Assembly (NCBI GenBank): GCA_016284635.1
Contig: JAEEPF010000004.1
Coordinates: 1 to 50,726 of the forward strand
Source: Prevotella sp.
GTDB taxonomy: Bacteria > Bacteroidota > Bacteroidia > Bacteroidales > Bacteroidaceae
Reading direction: 5' to 3'
DNA length: 50,726 nt
A model generated the notes under the pieces. That model did no database searches, was not told where the DNA came from, and worked only from the letters and a program-made list of their open reading frames with translations. Below are positions 9,331-18,785 of this stretch, one piece after another. Both the position numbers and the translations under genes were made by a program. Positions within the stretch are counted from its first letter, which is position 1. Each line of letters starts with the position of its first letter.

Positions 9331-10656
9331 TTACGATTTCGATTGATTAGCTTGGTCGTTGTTCTTTGGACGGTGATGGCGTTTCTTCTTTTTTGCGCCA
9401 TCTTGACCATTGTTCTTGGATTTTGCCTGACTGTTCTGACCGTTGCCCTTCGAGTGCCATCGGCCGTGACGACGGGTGTTGGAACGTTTCTTCTCACGCT
9501 TGGTATAGACGGGTGCCTCGCCGAGTCCCTCTGGCAAAGGCGTCTTTTCCACCTCCTTACCCAGGAAGTGTTCTATCTGCTGGAAACGGTAGATATCCGC
9601 CTCGCTGATGAACGTGATGGCCTCTCCGTCACGGTCTGCACGGGCCGTACGGCCAATGCGGTGGACATAGTCCTCTGCATCGTGGGGTACGTCATAGTTG
9701 ATGACGGTACGGATATCGTCGATGTCGATACCACGGGCCACGATGTCTGTAGCCACCAGCACATCCGTCTGTCCTGCCTTGAAACGGTACATCACCTCGT
9801 CGCGCTCCTGCTGTGAGAGGTCTGAGTGCATCTGGTCGCAGTTGATGTGCATCTGTTTCAGGCTTCGGGCAATCTCCTTCACCTTCTCCTTCTTACCAGA
9901 GAAGATAATGACGCGCTGAAGGTCTCCCTTTTTAAAGATATGGTTGATGATCTTCAACTTCTGGGGATCATAGCAAACATACGCACTCTGATGGATCTTC
10001 TCTGCTGGTTTGGATACGGCAATCTTCACCTCTACAGGGTCGTGGAGCAGCGTGACGGCCAGCTCACGGATCTTCGGCGGCATCGTGGCAGAGAACATAA
10101 TGCGCTGACACGACTGTGGCAACTGCTGCACAATCTTCATGATATCGTCGATGAATCCCATATCCAGCATACGGTCTGCCTCGTCAAGGACAAAGAAACT
10201 GCAACGGGAGAGATCGAGGTTACCCACTTTCAGATGACTGAGCAGACGCCCTGGGGTGGCGATGAGCACATCGGCGCCGAGACGCATGCCACGTAGTTCC
10301 TGTTCATAGCGTCCTCCATCGTTACCGCCGTAGACAGCTACAGATGATACGCCATCGAGATAGTATCCGAAGCCTTGCATAGCCTGGTCAATCTGTTGAG
10401 CGAGTTCTCGGGTGGGGGACATCACGACGCAGTTGATGGCATCCTTAGGATAGTCGCCGTCGTCAAGTTGTGAGAGGATAGGTAACAGATAGGCTGCGGT
10501 CTTACCCGTTCCCGTCTGAGCCACACCCAGCACGTCGTAGCCATCGAGGATTTCTGGGATACAACGTTCCTGGATTGGAGTCATCTCATCGAAGCGCATG
10601 TCATAAAGCGCATCGAGGATATTATCGTTCAAATATGTTTCTTCAAATTTCATCAA
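9331..10656 (-). CDS. DEAD-box RNA helicase, RhlE-like
   Basis: A 441-residue ATP-dependent RNA helicase with the full motif set: Q motif TPIQERCIPEIL, Walker A AQTGTGKT, DEAD in VLDEADRMLDMG, SAT in FSATMPP, and HRIGRTARA in the second RecA domain. The C-terminal 60 residues are basic and rich in K, R, N and H, as in RhlE-type helicases that hold on to RNA. The role is likely in ribosome assembly or RNA turnover; the exact substrate is not shown. It lies between the LptF/G permease and ispE in the same direction with short gaps. Confidence 0.93.
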   Translation of the reverse strand: MMKFEETYLNDNILDALYDMRFDEMTPIQERCIPEILDGYDVLGVAQTGTGKTAAYLLPILSQLDDGDYPKDAINCVVMSPTRELAQQIDQAMQGFGYYLDGVSSVAVYGGNDGGRYEQELRGMRLGADVLIATPGRLLSHLKVGNLDLSRCSFFVLDEADRMLDMGFIDDIMKIVQQLPQSCQRIMFSATMPPKIRELAVTLLHDPVEVKIAVSKPAEKIHQSAYVCYDPQKLKIINHIFKKGDLQRVIIFSGKKEKVKEIARSLKQMHINCDQMHSDLSQQERDEVMYRFKAGQTDVLVATDIVARGIDIDDIRTVINYDVPHDAEDYVHRIGRTARADRDGEAITFISEADIYRFQQIEHFLGKEVEKTPLPEGLGEAPVYTKREKKRSNTRRHGRWHSKGNGQNSQAKSKNNGQDGAKKKKRHHRPKNNDQANQSKS

Positions 10657-10688
10657 ACTGTAAACTATAAACTGTCAACTGTCAACTA
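10655..10688. repeat. Short tandem array, 7-base unit ACTGTCA
   Basis: Copies of AAACTGT and ACTGTCA with a 7-base period span the gap between the helicase start and the permease stop. The same unit builds the perfect inverted arms at 17916-18142. Confidence 0.7.
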
Positions 10689-11870
10689 ATTCGGCGCCTG
10701 CCGGTAGCAGAAGTATGCAATGATGGCATAGAGGATATTCGGTATCCAAGCCGCCAAGATCGGCGGCGTGTCGGCATTGATGGCAAACGTAGCACTGATG
10801 GTCTGCAAGAGGATGTAAGAGAACGAGAGTCCCAGTCCGATACCAAGGCTCACGCCCATACCTCCCTTACGCTTCCGGCTGGACAAGCTGGCACCGATGA
10901 TGGTTAGGATAAACGATGCAAAGGAGGTGGCAATGCGTTTGTGATACTCCACCTCATACTGCACGACATTGCTCGAGCCACGTTCCGTCTGTTTCGAGAT
11001 ATACTGCCGCAGTTCATCGGAGGTCAGCGTCTCCTGTTGTCCTTTTGAAAAGACCAGATCCATCGGTTCCATATGGATGAGTGTGTCAATGACCGAACCG
11101 GATTTGATCTCTTCGCGGAGTCCTTTCAACGTTCGTATCTTGTAGTTCTGCGCCTTCCAATGGAAACGGTCTTCGCTGATGGTGTCGTAGCGAATGGTGG
11201 AAGCGGTCATATGACTGACGAGTTTCTTCTTTTCAAACTTATCGAGCGAGAATCCATAACCACTTTTTGTCTTGTCGTCATACTGCTGGATATAGGCAAT
11301 CACACCCGGTCCAACCATCAACTGCACATTACTCGCAGAAGTGATCTTATCAGCGTTCTTGTACTTCGCCTCGAAGTCCTGTCTGATGATGTTCCCGTGG
11401 GGGATGATATAGGCACCGAGATAGTAGTTCACCAAAGCAATCAATGCGGCAGAGAGAAAATATGGTCTCATCAATCGCTTGAAACTCACACCAGCCGCCA
11501 GCATGGCGATGATCTCAGAGTTACCCGCCAGTTTGGATGTAAAGAAGATAACGGCGATGAATACGAACAGCGGTGAGAACAGATTAGCGAAGTAGGGCAC
11601 GAAGTTGGCATAGTAGTCGAAAGCAATAGCCTTCAGTGGCGCACCATAAGTGGAGAACTTCGACAGGTTCTCGTTGACATCGAAGACGATGGCGATGGAG
11701 ATGATCAGGATAATGGAGTAGATATAGGTGCCGATGAACTTCGTGACGATATATCTGTCGAGGCGTGTCAGGAAGCGCAAGGGATTGAGGTAGCGCATCC
11801 AACGGAGGCACTTCTTCAGGGGGCGTCCCATCTTTCGTAGCCAGACTCTGATATACTTACTCTTCTTCAT
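10686..11870 (-). CDS. LptF/LptG-family permease (YjgP/YjgQ)
   Basis: A 394-residue inner-membrane protein of the YjgP/YjgQ family. It has six predicted membrane helices, three near the N-terminus (from about residue 40) and three in the last 90 residues, with a large periplasmic beta domain between. Family members form the transmembrane part of the LptB2FG exporter that pulls lipopolysaccharide from the inner membrane. LptF and LptG cannot be told apart from this sequence alone. The N-terminus is very basic (MKKSKYIRVWLRKMGRPLKK). It follows tgt by 57 bases in the same direction. Confidence 0.9.
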   Translation of the reverse strand: MKKSKYIRVWLRKMGRPLKKCLRWMRYLNPLRFLTRLDRYIVTKFIGTYIYSIILIISIAIVFDVNENLSKFSTYGAPLKAIAFDYYANFVPYFANLFSPLFVFIAVIFFTSKLAGNSEIIAMLAAGVSFKRLMRPYFLSAALIALVNYYLGAYIIPHGNIIRQDFEAKYKNADKITSASNVQLMVGPGVIAYIQQYDDKTKSGYGFSLDKFEKKKLVSHMTASTIRYDTISEDRFHWKAQNYKIRTLKGLREEIKSGSVIDTLIHMEPMDLVFSKGQQETLTSDELRQYISKQTERGSSNVVQYEVEYHKRIATSFASFILTIIGASLSSRKRKGGMGVSLGIGLGLSFSYILLQTISATFAINADTPPILAAWIPNILYAIIAYFCYRQAPN

Positions 11871-11877
11871 CCTTCAC

Positions 11878-11927
11878 TCTTCTGTGTTAATCCATCCTTC
11901 TGTGATCATCTGTGTGATCTGTGGCTT
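11878..11927. repeat. CTGTG-rich intergenic repeat
   Basis: The gap between tgt and the permease holds four CTGTG cores (CTGTGTTAATCC, CTGTGATCAT, CTGTGTGAT, CTGTGGC), the reverse-strand form of the repeat before galE. Confidence 0.65.
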
Positions 11928-13106
<1,179 letters not shown>

Positions 13107-13134
13107 CTATCAAATACAACCACTCTTTCTATTT

Positions 13135-13215
13135 ACGACAACATAGACAACCAAGACAACTGTTACGGTCTATGACCGTTAAGGAAAAAGTTGTTATTGT
13201 TGTCATAGTTGTCGT
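13135..13215. repeat. Inverted-array element between tgt and lon
   Basis: Arms of about 27 bases (13135-13161 and 13189-13215) are imperfect reverse complements built from GACAAC units with a 9-base period. The core holds the palindrome ACGGTCTATGACCGT (13165-13179). It fills most of the lon-tgt gap and could form a cruciform or an RNA hairpin. Confidence 0.75.
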
Positions 13216-13232
13216 TTTAATAATCCGTCGTT

Positions 13233-15767
13233 TTAATTCTTCTTGTTGTTTTCTTTCTCATTCTCTTCTGGAATCGTGAAGTCCAGCGGATGCTCCACGA
13301 TTTCATTGGTGAGGGCAAAATCCCACACGTCCTGCACGTTCTCCACATAGTGGAAGGTCACACCCTTCAGATACACATCGGGAATCTCATTGATGTCCTT
13401 CTCGTTCTCACGACACATCACGATATCCGTAATCCCAGCCCGTTTGGCAGCGAGGATCTTCTCCTTGATACCACCCACGGGGAGCACCTTTCCACGGAGC
13501 GTGATCTCACCCGTCATCGCCGTATTCTTACGCACTTTCCTCTGGGTGAGGGCAGAGGCAATAGAGGTGGCGATGGTGATACCTGCCGACGGTCCGTCCT
13601 TTGGCGTTGCTCCTTCGGGCACGTGGATATGGATGTTCCAATTGTCGAAAATGCGGTAGTCGATATTCAGTTTCTCGGCATGGGCTTTCACATACTCCAG
13701 CGCCAAGATGGCACTCTCCTTCATCACATCGCCCAAGTTACCCGTCAGCGTGAGCTTTGCACCCTTGCCTTTCGAAAGCGAAGTTTCGATGAAGAGGATC
13801 TCACCGCCGACACTTGTCCAGGCCAGACCCGTTACCACGCCTGCATAGTCGTTGCCCTGATAGATATCACGATAGAATGGGGGCTTACCTAACAGATCCT
13901 CAATCTCCGTAGGAGTGATTTTCTGATAGCGGTTGGTTTCCCCTCCTGAGTAGGAGGGGTTAGGGGTGGTCTGATCCGCCTCCATTTGCCGCTTAAATGC
14001 TATCTTCCTCAGCGCCTTGTCAATCTGCTTCTCCAACTGCCTGACACCACTTTCCCTTGTATACCGCTCTATAATCATCTCAATAGCCGCCTTGTTGAAC
14101 GTCGGCTTCAGACTCCTGGCTCCTGACTCCTGACTCCTGACTCCTCCCTTCAATCCCGTATTCTCCAACTCACGGGGTATCAAGTGTCGCTTCGCTATTT
14201 CGTACTTTTCCTCTGTGATATAGCCACTTACCTCAATCACCTCCATACGGTCGAGTAGGGGACGGGGAATGGTACTGAGGTTATTCGCCGTAGCGATGAA
14301 GAGCACCTTCGACAGGTCGTAGTCCACGTCGAGATAGTTATCGTGGAAGGCGTTATTCTGTTCTGGGTCGAGTACTTCGAGCAGGGCTGATGCAGGATCG
14401 CCGTTGTGCGTCATCTGCGTCACCTTGTCGATTTCATCGAGGATAAACACGGGATTGCTCGAACCGGCCTTCTGGATGCTCTTGATGATACGGCCAGGCA
14501 TCGCTCCGATATACGTCCGACGGTGACCACGGATCTCTGCCTCGTCGTGCAGACCACCCAGCGACATACGCACATACTTACGTTTCATGGCCGATGCGAT
14601 GCTCTTGCCCAAAGAGGTCTTACCAACACCCGGAGGACCATAGAGGCAGATGATCGGGCTCTTCAGGTCACCCCTCAGGGCCAGCACAGCCATATATTCC
14701 AGGATACGTTCCTTCACCTTCTCCATGCCGTAGTGGTCCTGGTCGAGAATCTTCTGCGCACGCTTCAAGTTCAGGTCGTCTTGCGTATATTCGCCCCAAG
14801 GCAGACTGACGAAGGTCTGCAGATAGTTCAATTGCACGTTGAAATCGGGACTCTGCGGATTCAGGTTGTCCAGCTTGTCGGCTTCCTTATAGAACACCTT
14901 GCTCACTTCATACGGCCATTTCTTTCCCTCGGCCTTACGCAGCAGTTCGCGCTTCTCGGGCGTCGACTCGCCATTGCCCATCTCCGCCTGCAGGTTCTTG
15001 ATCTGCTGTTGCAGGAAGTAGTTTCGCTGCTGCTCGTCGATGTCCTCACGCGTCTTGTTCCTGATGTCCGCCTTCAGGTTCTGGAGGTTGATCTCACGGT
15101 TCAGGATCTTCATCACGCTGAACAGGCGCTCCTTCACGTGTTCCATCTCCAACAGGGCCATCTTCTCCTTCACAGGGAACGGCATGTTCGAACAGACGAA
15201 GTTCAGGGCCATCACGTTGTTCGAGATGTTCTTCACGGCGAACGTTGCCTCGTCAGGAATGTCCTCGCTGACGCTGATATACTGGTTCACCATGTTGCGG
15301 AGATCGTCCACGGCCGTCTTCCACTCACGGTCTTTCTTCTCCGGCTCGATGTCTTCCAACTGTTCTACGATACCTTCCAGATAAGGAGTGGTCTTCACAA
15401 TCTTTTCCAGACGGAAACGACCCAAGGCCTGGATGATGGTGGTCAAGTTGCCATTAGGCAGCGTCAACTGTTTCATCACCTTGCCATACACACCCGTCTC
15501 GTAGAGGTCCTCCTGCAAGGGGAAGTCCACATCAGGGTCACGTTGGCATACGATACCAATCACTTGGCCTGTTTTCTCGGCCTTCTGCACTAATTTCTTA
15601 CTCGAATCACGGCCGATGAGGATAGGGGATACCACCCCTGGGAACAACACGAGGTTTCTCACGGCGAGGATAGGTACCGACTGCGGTACATTCATGTTGA
15701 GCAGGTCCTTCAGGTCCCCGTCAACGTCTGCAATCATCTGAAATGCGTTATTATTCTGATTACTCAT
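13233..15767 (-). CDS. lon: ATP-dependent Lon protease
   Basis: An 844-residue LonA protease that degrades damaged and regulatory proteins. In order it has the N-terminal substrate domain ([16 protein letters not shown]), a coiled coil, the AAA+ module with Walker A GPPGVGKT and Walker B FILDEIDK, and the protease domain with catalytic Ser727 (DGPSAG) and Lys768 (GGIKEK). The start MSNQNNN is preceded by AAAAAGGAAAT; the frame is open up to 16181, but that extension overlaps trmN6 and lacks similarity. Two short foreign-looking inserts interrupt it: [12 protein letters not shown] (about residues 537-550, AAA+ lid) and [12 protein letters not shown] (about 595-610, between AAA+ and protease domains). 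Both keep the frame, so Lon is probably active. Confidence 0.96.
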   Translation of the reverse strand: MSNQNNNAFQMIADVDGDLKDLLNMNVPQSVPILAVRNLVLFPGVVSPILIGRDSSKKLVQKAEKTGQVIGIVCQRDPDVDFPLQEDLYETGVYGKVMKQLTLPNGNLTTIIQALGRFRLEKIVKTTPYLEGIVEQLEDIEPEKKDREWKTAVDDLRNMVNQYISVSEDIPDEATFAVKNISNNVMALNFVCSNMPFPVKEKMALLEMEHVKERLFSVMKILNREINLQNLKADIRNKTREDIDEQQRNYFLQQQIKNLQAEMGNGESTPEKRELLRKAEGKKWPYEVSKVFYKEADKLDNLNPQSPDFNVQLNYLQTFVSLPWGEYTQDDLNLKRAQKILDQDHYGMEKVKERILEYMAVLALRGDLKSPIICLYGPPGVGKTSLGKSIASAMKRKYVRMSLGGLHDEAEIRGHRRTYIGAMPGRIIKSIQKAGSSNPVFILDEIDKVTQMTHNGDPASALLEVLDPEQNNAFHDNYLDVDYDLSKVLFIATANNLSTIPRPLLDRMEVIEVSGYITEEKYEIAKRHLIPRELENTGLKGGVRSQESGARSLKPTFNKAAIEMIIERYTRESGVRQLEKQIDKALRKIAFKRQMEADQTTPNPSYSGGETNRYQKITPTEIEDLLGKPPFYRDIYQGNDYAGVVTGLAWTSVGGEILFIETSLSKGKGAKLTLTGNLGDVMKESAILALEYVKAHAEKLNIDYRIFDNWNIHIHVPEGATPKDGPSAGITIATSIASALTQRKVRKNTAMTGEITLRGKVLPVGGIKEKILAAKRAGITDIVMCRENEKDINEIPDVYLKGVTFHYVENVQDVWDFALTNEIVEHPLDFTIPEENEKENNKKN
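13935..13980 (-). repeat. Palindromic repeat inside lon (CCCCTCC-GGAGGGG)
   Basis: The core CCCCTCCtgagtaGGAGGGG is followed by TGGTCTGATCCGC. A second copy with the same flanks is at 47706-47764. On the lon strand it is read as [11 protein letters not shown] without a stop codon. Confidence 0.88.
14110..14145 (-). repeat. 7-base tandem repeat (GACTCCT) inside lon
   Basis: Five copies, one imperfect, of GACTCCT are in frame in the AAA+ lid region of lon. This is the same unit as in tgt at 12424-12460. Confidence 0.9.
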
Positions 15768-15804
15768 ATTTCCTTTTTGCCTTATTATTCTAACAAATTG
15801 GCTG

Positions 15805-15812
15805 CAAAGATA
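15805..15812 (-). promoter_or_regulatory. -7 box of the lon promoter
   Basis: TATCTTTG on the minus strand, 38 bases before the lon ATG. No clean TTTG -33 box is seen; a CACAG-type repeat occupies that place. Confidence 0.6.
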
Positions 15813-15819
15813 CGAAAAA

Positions 15820-15865
15820 AGCCACAGATTCCACCTATTTATATTATTAATCTGTGTTAATCCAC
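15820..15865. repeat. CACAG/CTGTG repeat between lon and trmN6
   Basis: A CACAGATT core and an inverted AATCTGTG core stand about 20 bases apart around a short AT-rich core. It belongs to the same family as the repeats at 7252-7335 and 48688-48718. Confidence 0.6.
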
Positions 15866-15887
15866 GTATTCTATGACTTAAAATAAC

Positions 15888-15895
15888 TATCTTTG
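15888..15895 (+). promoter_or_regulatory. -7 box of the trmN6 promoter
   Basis: TATCTTTG ends only 10 bases before the ATG at 15906, so the message would have a very short leader or none. Confidence 0.65.
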
Positions 15896-15905
15896 CAGAC
15901 TGAAA

Positions 15906-16616
15906 ATGGCAAACGGATACTTCCAGTTCAAACAATTCACCGTCCGTCAGCAGCATTGTGCGATGAAGGTCGGCACCGATGGAACCCTCCTGGGAGCCTG
16001 GTCTCAGGCGTCTGCTGGTCCATGTCGTGTGCTGGACGTCGGCACAGGCACAGGACTCATTGCCCTGATGATGGCCCAGCGCTATCCTGAGGCTGAGTTC
16101 ATAGCCATAGACATCGATGAAAAGGCGGTCTTTCAGGCTCAGGAGAATGTCTCGGCATCGCCTTTTGCCGATCGGATTCAAGTCTTAGAGGCTGATGTTC
16201 AGACCTTTGAGGATTCGGAAAAGTTCGATTCCATCGTCTGCAATCCGCCGTTTTTCGAGGATTCACTCGTCTGTCCTGATCCCCAGCGCACGGAGGCAAG
16301 GCATACAGTCTCGTTGGGGTATCGTCAACTGATGGAATCCGCCTTTAGACTGCTCAAAGACGATGGGCGATTTTCGGTCATCATTCCTGCCGACTGTCGT
16401 TCGCGTTTAGAGAGCGAGGCTCACCTCAGAGGGTTCTTCATCAGCCGTCTCTGCAGCGTTCAGACCACGCCCAAGAAAGCCCCAAAGCGTTACATGATTG
16501 AATTTGCAAAACATCCTGTTAATGAGATTGATATCACCAATGGCATACTCGAATCTTTGCCCCAAATAAGGAGCGATTGGTATCGAGAACTGACCCAAGA
16601 TTTTTACATCAAATGA
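15906..16616 (+). CDS. trmN6: tRNA1(Val) A37 N6-methyltransferase
   Basis: A 236-residue SAM-dependent methyltransferase of the YfiC/TrmN6 family, which methylates adenine 37 of tRNA1(Val). It starts with the family signature FQFKQFTVRQ...AMKVGTDG, has the SAM-binding motif LDVGTGTGLIALMMA and acidic loop IDIDEKA, and the catalytic NPPF motif typical of N6-adenine methylation. It is transcribed divergently from lon. Its TGA overlaps the ATG of the next gene (ATGA), suggesting coupling. Confidence 0.93.
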   Translation: MANGYFQFKQFTVRQQHCAMKVGTDGTLLGAWSQASAGPCRVLDVGTGTGLIALMMAQRYPEAEFIAIDIDEKAVFQAQENVSASPFADRIQVLEADVQTFEDSEKFDSIVCNPPFFEDSLVCPDPQRTEARHTVSLGYRQLMESAFRLLKDDGRFSVIIPADCRSRLESEAHLRGFFISRLCSVQTTPKKAPKRYMIEFAKHPVNEIDITNGILESLPQIRSDWYRELTQDFYIK

Positions 16617-17470
16617 AGACAACTATCATACAACTTGACATCGAGTGGGGTAGTCCCCTTGAAAACATCCGTCGTGTGGAGGGCCTCATGGCCGAAGCCC
16701 CTGGCAGCGACCTCTACGTTCTGCCCGAAATGTGGAGCACTGGCTTCGCCACAGAACCCGATGGAATCGCCGAATCCGAATCCAACAGCGTCTCCTTATC
16801 CTGGATGCGTTCCACCGCCCGCCGCCTCCATTGCGCTATCTCCGGCAGTCTCGCCATCGCTATATCTAATCATAAAGTTCTTGGCGATGCCAAGCGGCAA
16901 AGCCGAGCGCAAAGCTCAAAGTTCTTGGCAGAGCCAAGCGGCAAAGCCGAGCGCAAAGCTCAAAGTTTTGTCAATCGTCATTATTTCATCGACGGTCGTT
17001 CTGGCAACGAGACCTATTATGATAAACACCACCTCTTCACTTATGGCCATGAAGACCGTTACTATCAGCCTGGCGATGCCCATTCCATCGTGAAATACTG
17101 CGGTTTCCGCATCTTGCTTCTGACCTGCTACGACCTGCGTTTCCCCGTCTGGAGCCGTTATTCTGACGCCCTCCAATACGATGCCATCATCGCCGTAGCC
17201 AACTGGCCTGAGAGTCGTCAGAACGCCTGGCAGATTCTCACACGAGCCCGTGCTATGGAGAATCAGGCTTATCTCATCGGCTGCAATCGTGTAGGCGATG
17301 ACCAGTATTCCCATTACCGTGGCCAGAGTGCCATCATCAGTCCCATCGGCAAGACGCTCGCCAGTTGCCAGCCCAACAAAGAACAGACCGTTTCCTTCAC
17401 GCTCGATCTGGAAACGATCTGCCATCAACGTTCGAAATTCAAGGTCCTCGACGACCGCGATATCCGGTAG
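16613..17470 (+). CDS. Nitrilase-family (omega-amidase-like) hydrolase with a repeat insert
   Basis: A 285-residue carbon-nitrogen hydrolase resembling YafV/NIT2 omega-amidases, which hydrolyse alpha-ketoglutaramate and similar amides. The catalytic triad is visible: Glu39 (VLPEMW), Lys138 (YYDKHHLF) and Cys172 (LTCYDLRFP). The start is the ATG overlapping the trmN6 stop. It is about 30 residues longer than relatives because residues 88-117, in the loop before NRHYF, are encoded by two tandem 44-base repeats. As 44 is not a multiple of three, the copies are read in different frames. The triad is intact, so activity is possible if the loop tolerates the insert. Confidence 0.88.
   Translation: MKTTIIQLDIEWGSPLENIRRVEGLMAEAPGSDLYVLPEMWSTGFATEPDGIAESESNSVSLSWMRSTARRLHCAISGSLAIAISNHKVLGDAKRQSRAQSSKFLAEPSGKAERKAQSFVNRHYFIDGRSGNETYYDKHHLFTYGHEDRYYQPGDAHSIVKYCGFRILLLTCYDLRFPVWSRYSDALQYDAIIAVANWPESRQNAWQILTRARAMENQAYLIGCNRVGDDQYSHYRGQSAIISPIGKTLASCQPNKEQTVSFTLDLETICHQRSKFKVLDDRDIR
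16874..16961 (+). repeat. Two tandem 44-base repeats inside the nitrilase gene
   Basis: Copies 16874-16917 and 16918-16961 differ at only a few bases and begin AAAGTTCTTGGC; a third copy starts at 16962 and stops after about six bases. Each carries CTTGGC...GCCAAG as a small palindrome and ends CAAAGCTC. Confidence 0.92.
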
Positions 17471-17490
17471 TCCTTACTTGAGCTTTTTAA

Positions 17491-17513
17491 AACTGTCAAC
17501 TGTCAGCTGTAAG
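17491..17513. repeat. Short ACTGTCA array after the nitrilase gene
   Basis: AACTGTC AACTGTC AGCTGT, 7-base period, in the gap after the nitrilase stop. It forms the tail of the degraded nucleotidyltransferase frame on the other strand. Confidence 0.65.
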
Positions 17514-17800
17514 ATATAGCTCAGTCGAAATGGTATACTTTTGAATTATTTTTTGGTATACTTTTACGTTATCATTTACAACATCGACCGAACATTGGAG
17601 CAATTGCTCAAGGAACCGCTTCAGACGGACAAGGAGATAGAGGCTCGGTCCATGTCAACACAAATGTCCACATCGCTGTCTTCACGCTGTTCACCTCTTG
17701 AAACAGAGCCAAACAAACGCAAGCTGCGTATACCGAACTGGCTACGCAACTCATCTGCATGGGCAGATATCAGATCGATGTATTCTTTTGCAGTTCTCAT
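17496..17800 (-). pseudogene. Frameshifted MNT-type nucleotidyltransferase (antitoxin-like)
   Basis: The reading frame from the ATG at 17800 gives a small nucleotidyltransferase fold with LRLFGSVSRGEQREDSDVD, the GSxxR...SDxD signature of MntA-type enzymes. It stops after 59 residues at 17621. A neighbouring frame then continues with LLVRLKRFLEQLLQCSVDVV, which is the family's next block, so one small indel near 17640 breaks the gene. Intact relatives are antitoxins that AMPylate a HEPN toxin; no HEPN partner is seen here. After VDVV the similarity fades into ACTGTCA repeat. A promoter is still present. It may be a decayed remnant or a sequencing error. Confidence 0.78.
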
Positions 17801-17820
17801 AAATCAATCGTTTCACGGGG

Positions 17821-17828
17821 CAAAGATA
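17821..17828 (-). promoter_or_regulatory. -7 box before the MNT nucleotidyltransferase
   Basis: TATCTTTG on the minus strand, 21 bases before the ATG at 17800. Confidence 0.6.
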
Positions 17829-17915
17829 GGAAATATTTCTGAGACTTGCAAACATTTGGGGAAGTTTTTTGGGGTAGGGGGATTTAGGGAGAAAATGGAG
17901 TAGGGGTTTGACAAA

Positions 17916-18142
17916 TCTGACAGTTCTGACAGTTGACAGTTTTATATATTCACCCTTATGGCCCCTTGGCGGGATTCGGAAGTGTTTATTAATTTGTTAA
18001 ATTTAATTAAATTATATAATAATTAATATTATAAATAAGTATAATAATACCTATATAAATATACTCATATAGCATCCAAAATTCGGTTTCTGGCTAGTGG
18101 TAAGGCACTGAAATAAAACTGTCAACTGTCAGAACTGTCAGA
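17916..18142. repeat. Inverted-array element with perfect 30-base arms and AT-rich core
   Basis: Arms 17916-17945 and 18113-18142 are perfect reverse complements. Each is made of TGACAGTT units with 7- and 9-base spacing. Between them lie a GC-richer stretch (GGCCCCTTGGCGGG) and a strongly AT-rich core (about 18000-18065). No open reading frame of note is inside. The layout matches the element at 42255-42446. Confidence 0.88.
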
Positions 18143-18234
18143 AACTGAATGGAGGGTGTGGAAAGACTATTCAATTTGCATTTGAAATTGTTTGACAATA
18201 TTCAGATTGGGAAACAAAGTCGAATTTCACCATA

Positions 18235-18341
18235 GTCCAAACTCGGAGTTTAGATAGTCCAAACTGGGAGTTTAAATACTGCAAAGTCGGAGTTTAAAGT
18301 AAGCAAACTCAAAGGCCTGATTTTAGGGCGTTTTAGGGCAG
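18235..18341. repeat. 22-base array with AAACTCGGAGTTT palindromes plus GGGCG/GGCA block
   Basis: Three units of 22-23 bases (start GTCCAAACTCGGAGTTTAGA) are followed by TTAGGGCGTTTTAGGGCA. An inverted copy of the unit and a matching GGGCG..GGCA block occur at 42531-42615, at the same distance from a similar inverted-array element. The rest of 18342-18650 shows no gene and no clear signal. Confidence 0.8.
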
Positions 18342-18653
18342 TTACAGAGAACTTTTGGTTTTAAGAAAACTTTTGACATATTGATTTGTTGCTTAGATCT
18401 TTGTATGTTATGACGCGTTAGAATTTTCATACGCGGTTTTTAGAATTTTAAATTCGTTTCTCAACGCTGTCGAATTGCAAATTCGCCAGAACGGCTTTTT
18501 CGTCGTAATTTGAGGATCAAAAATGAATCTTTTGGATTAGCCTCAGGACAATAATCTGTGATATCTGTACCTCCCGTGGCTTGAGTATTCAATTTTATTA
18601 GAATCAGCATTATGATAAATAAAAAATCGGAGTCTAACCTATTCTCTATATAA

Positions 18654-18759
18654 TAGTCCCGCAGAAATCAAAGAAATCTGAGAAATTATTGCTGCGCTTA
18701 TTGGTGTGCAGCCTGTGTCAGAGGCACTTTCTTTAATATCTTTTATTTCTGCGGGACTA
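18654..18759. repeat. 106-base hairpin with 15-base perfect arms
   Basis: TAGTCCCGCAGAAAT (18654-18668) pairs exactly with ATTTCTGCGGGACTA (18745-18759). AGAAAT repeats every 9 bases inside the left arm, and GCTGCGC/GTGCAGC forms a nested stem. It lies just downstream of the DUF3127 gene, so it could act as its terminator or be a small structured RNA; I cannot decide which. Confidence 0.7.
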
Positions 18760-18785
18760 AAAAAATGTACGTCAGAGAGTCTGCT

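Noticed and set aside
9306..9497. Upstream extension of ispE by 64 residues
   Set aside because: It overlaps the helicase gene and is a basic, R/T-rich shadow.
14406..15593. Long open frame on the plus strand across lon (395 residues)
   Set aside because: Composition is H/L/R-rich and unlike a protein; lon on the other strand has full motifs.
15768..16181. Upstream extension of lon by 138 residues
   Set aside because: It overlaps trmN6 and the lon promoter and lacks family similarity.
17508..17580. tRNA-like string TAGCTCAGTCG
   Set aside because: No anticodon arm, T arm or acceptor stem can be formed around it.
17541..17903. Plus-strand frame of 120 residues
   Set aside because: It is antisense to the nucleotidyltransferase remnant, which shows real motifs.
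18235..18341. CRISPR-like array
   Set aside because: Units are too short, imperfect and without true spacers; no cas gene is near. The same holds for 42531-42615.
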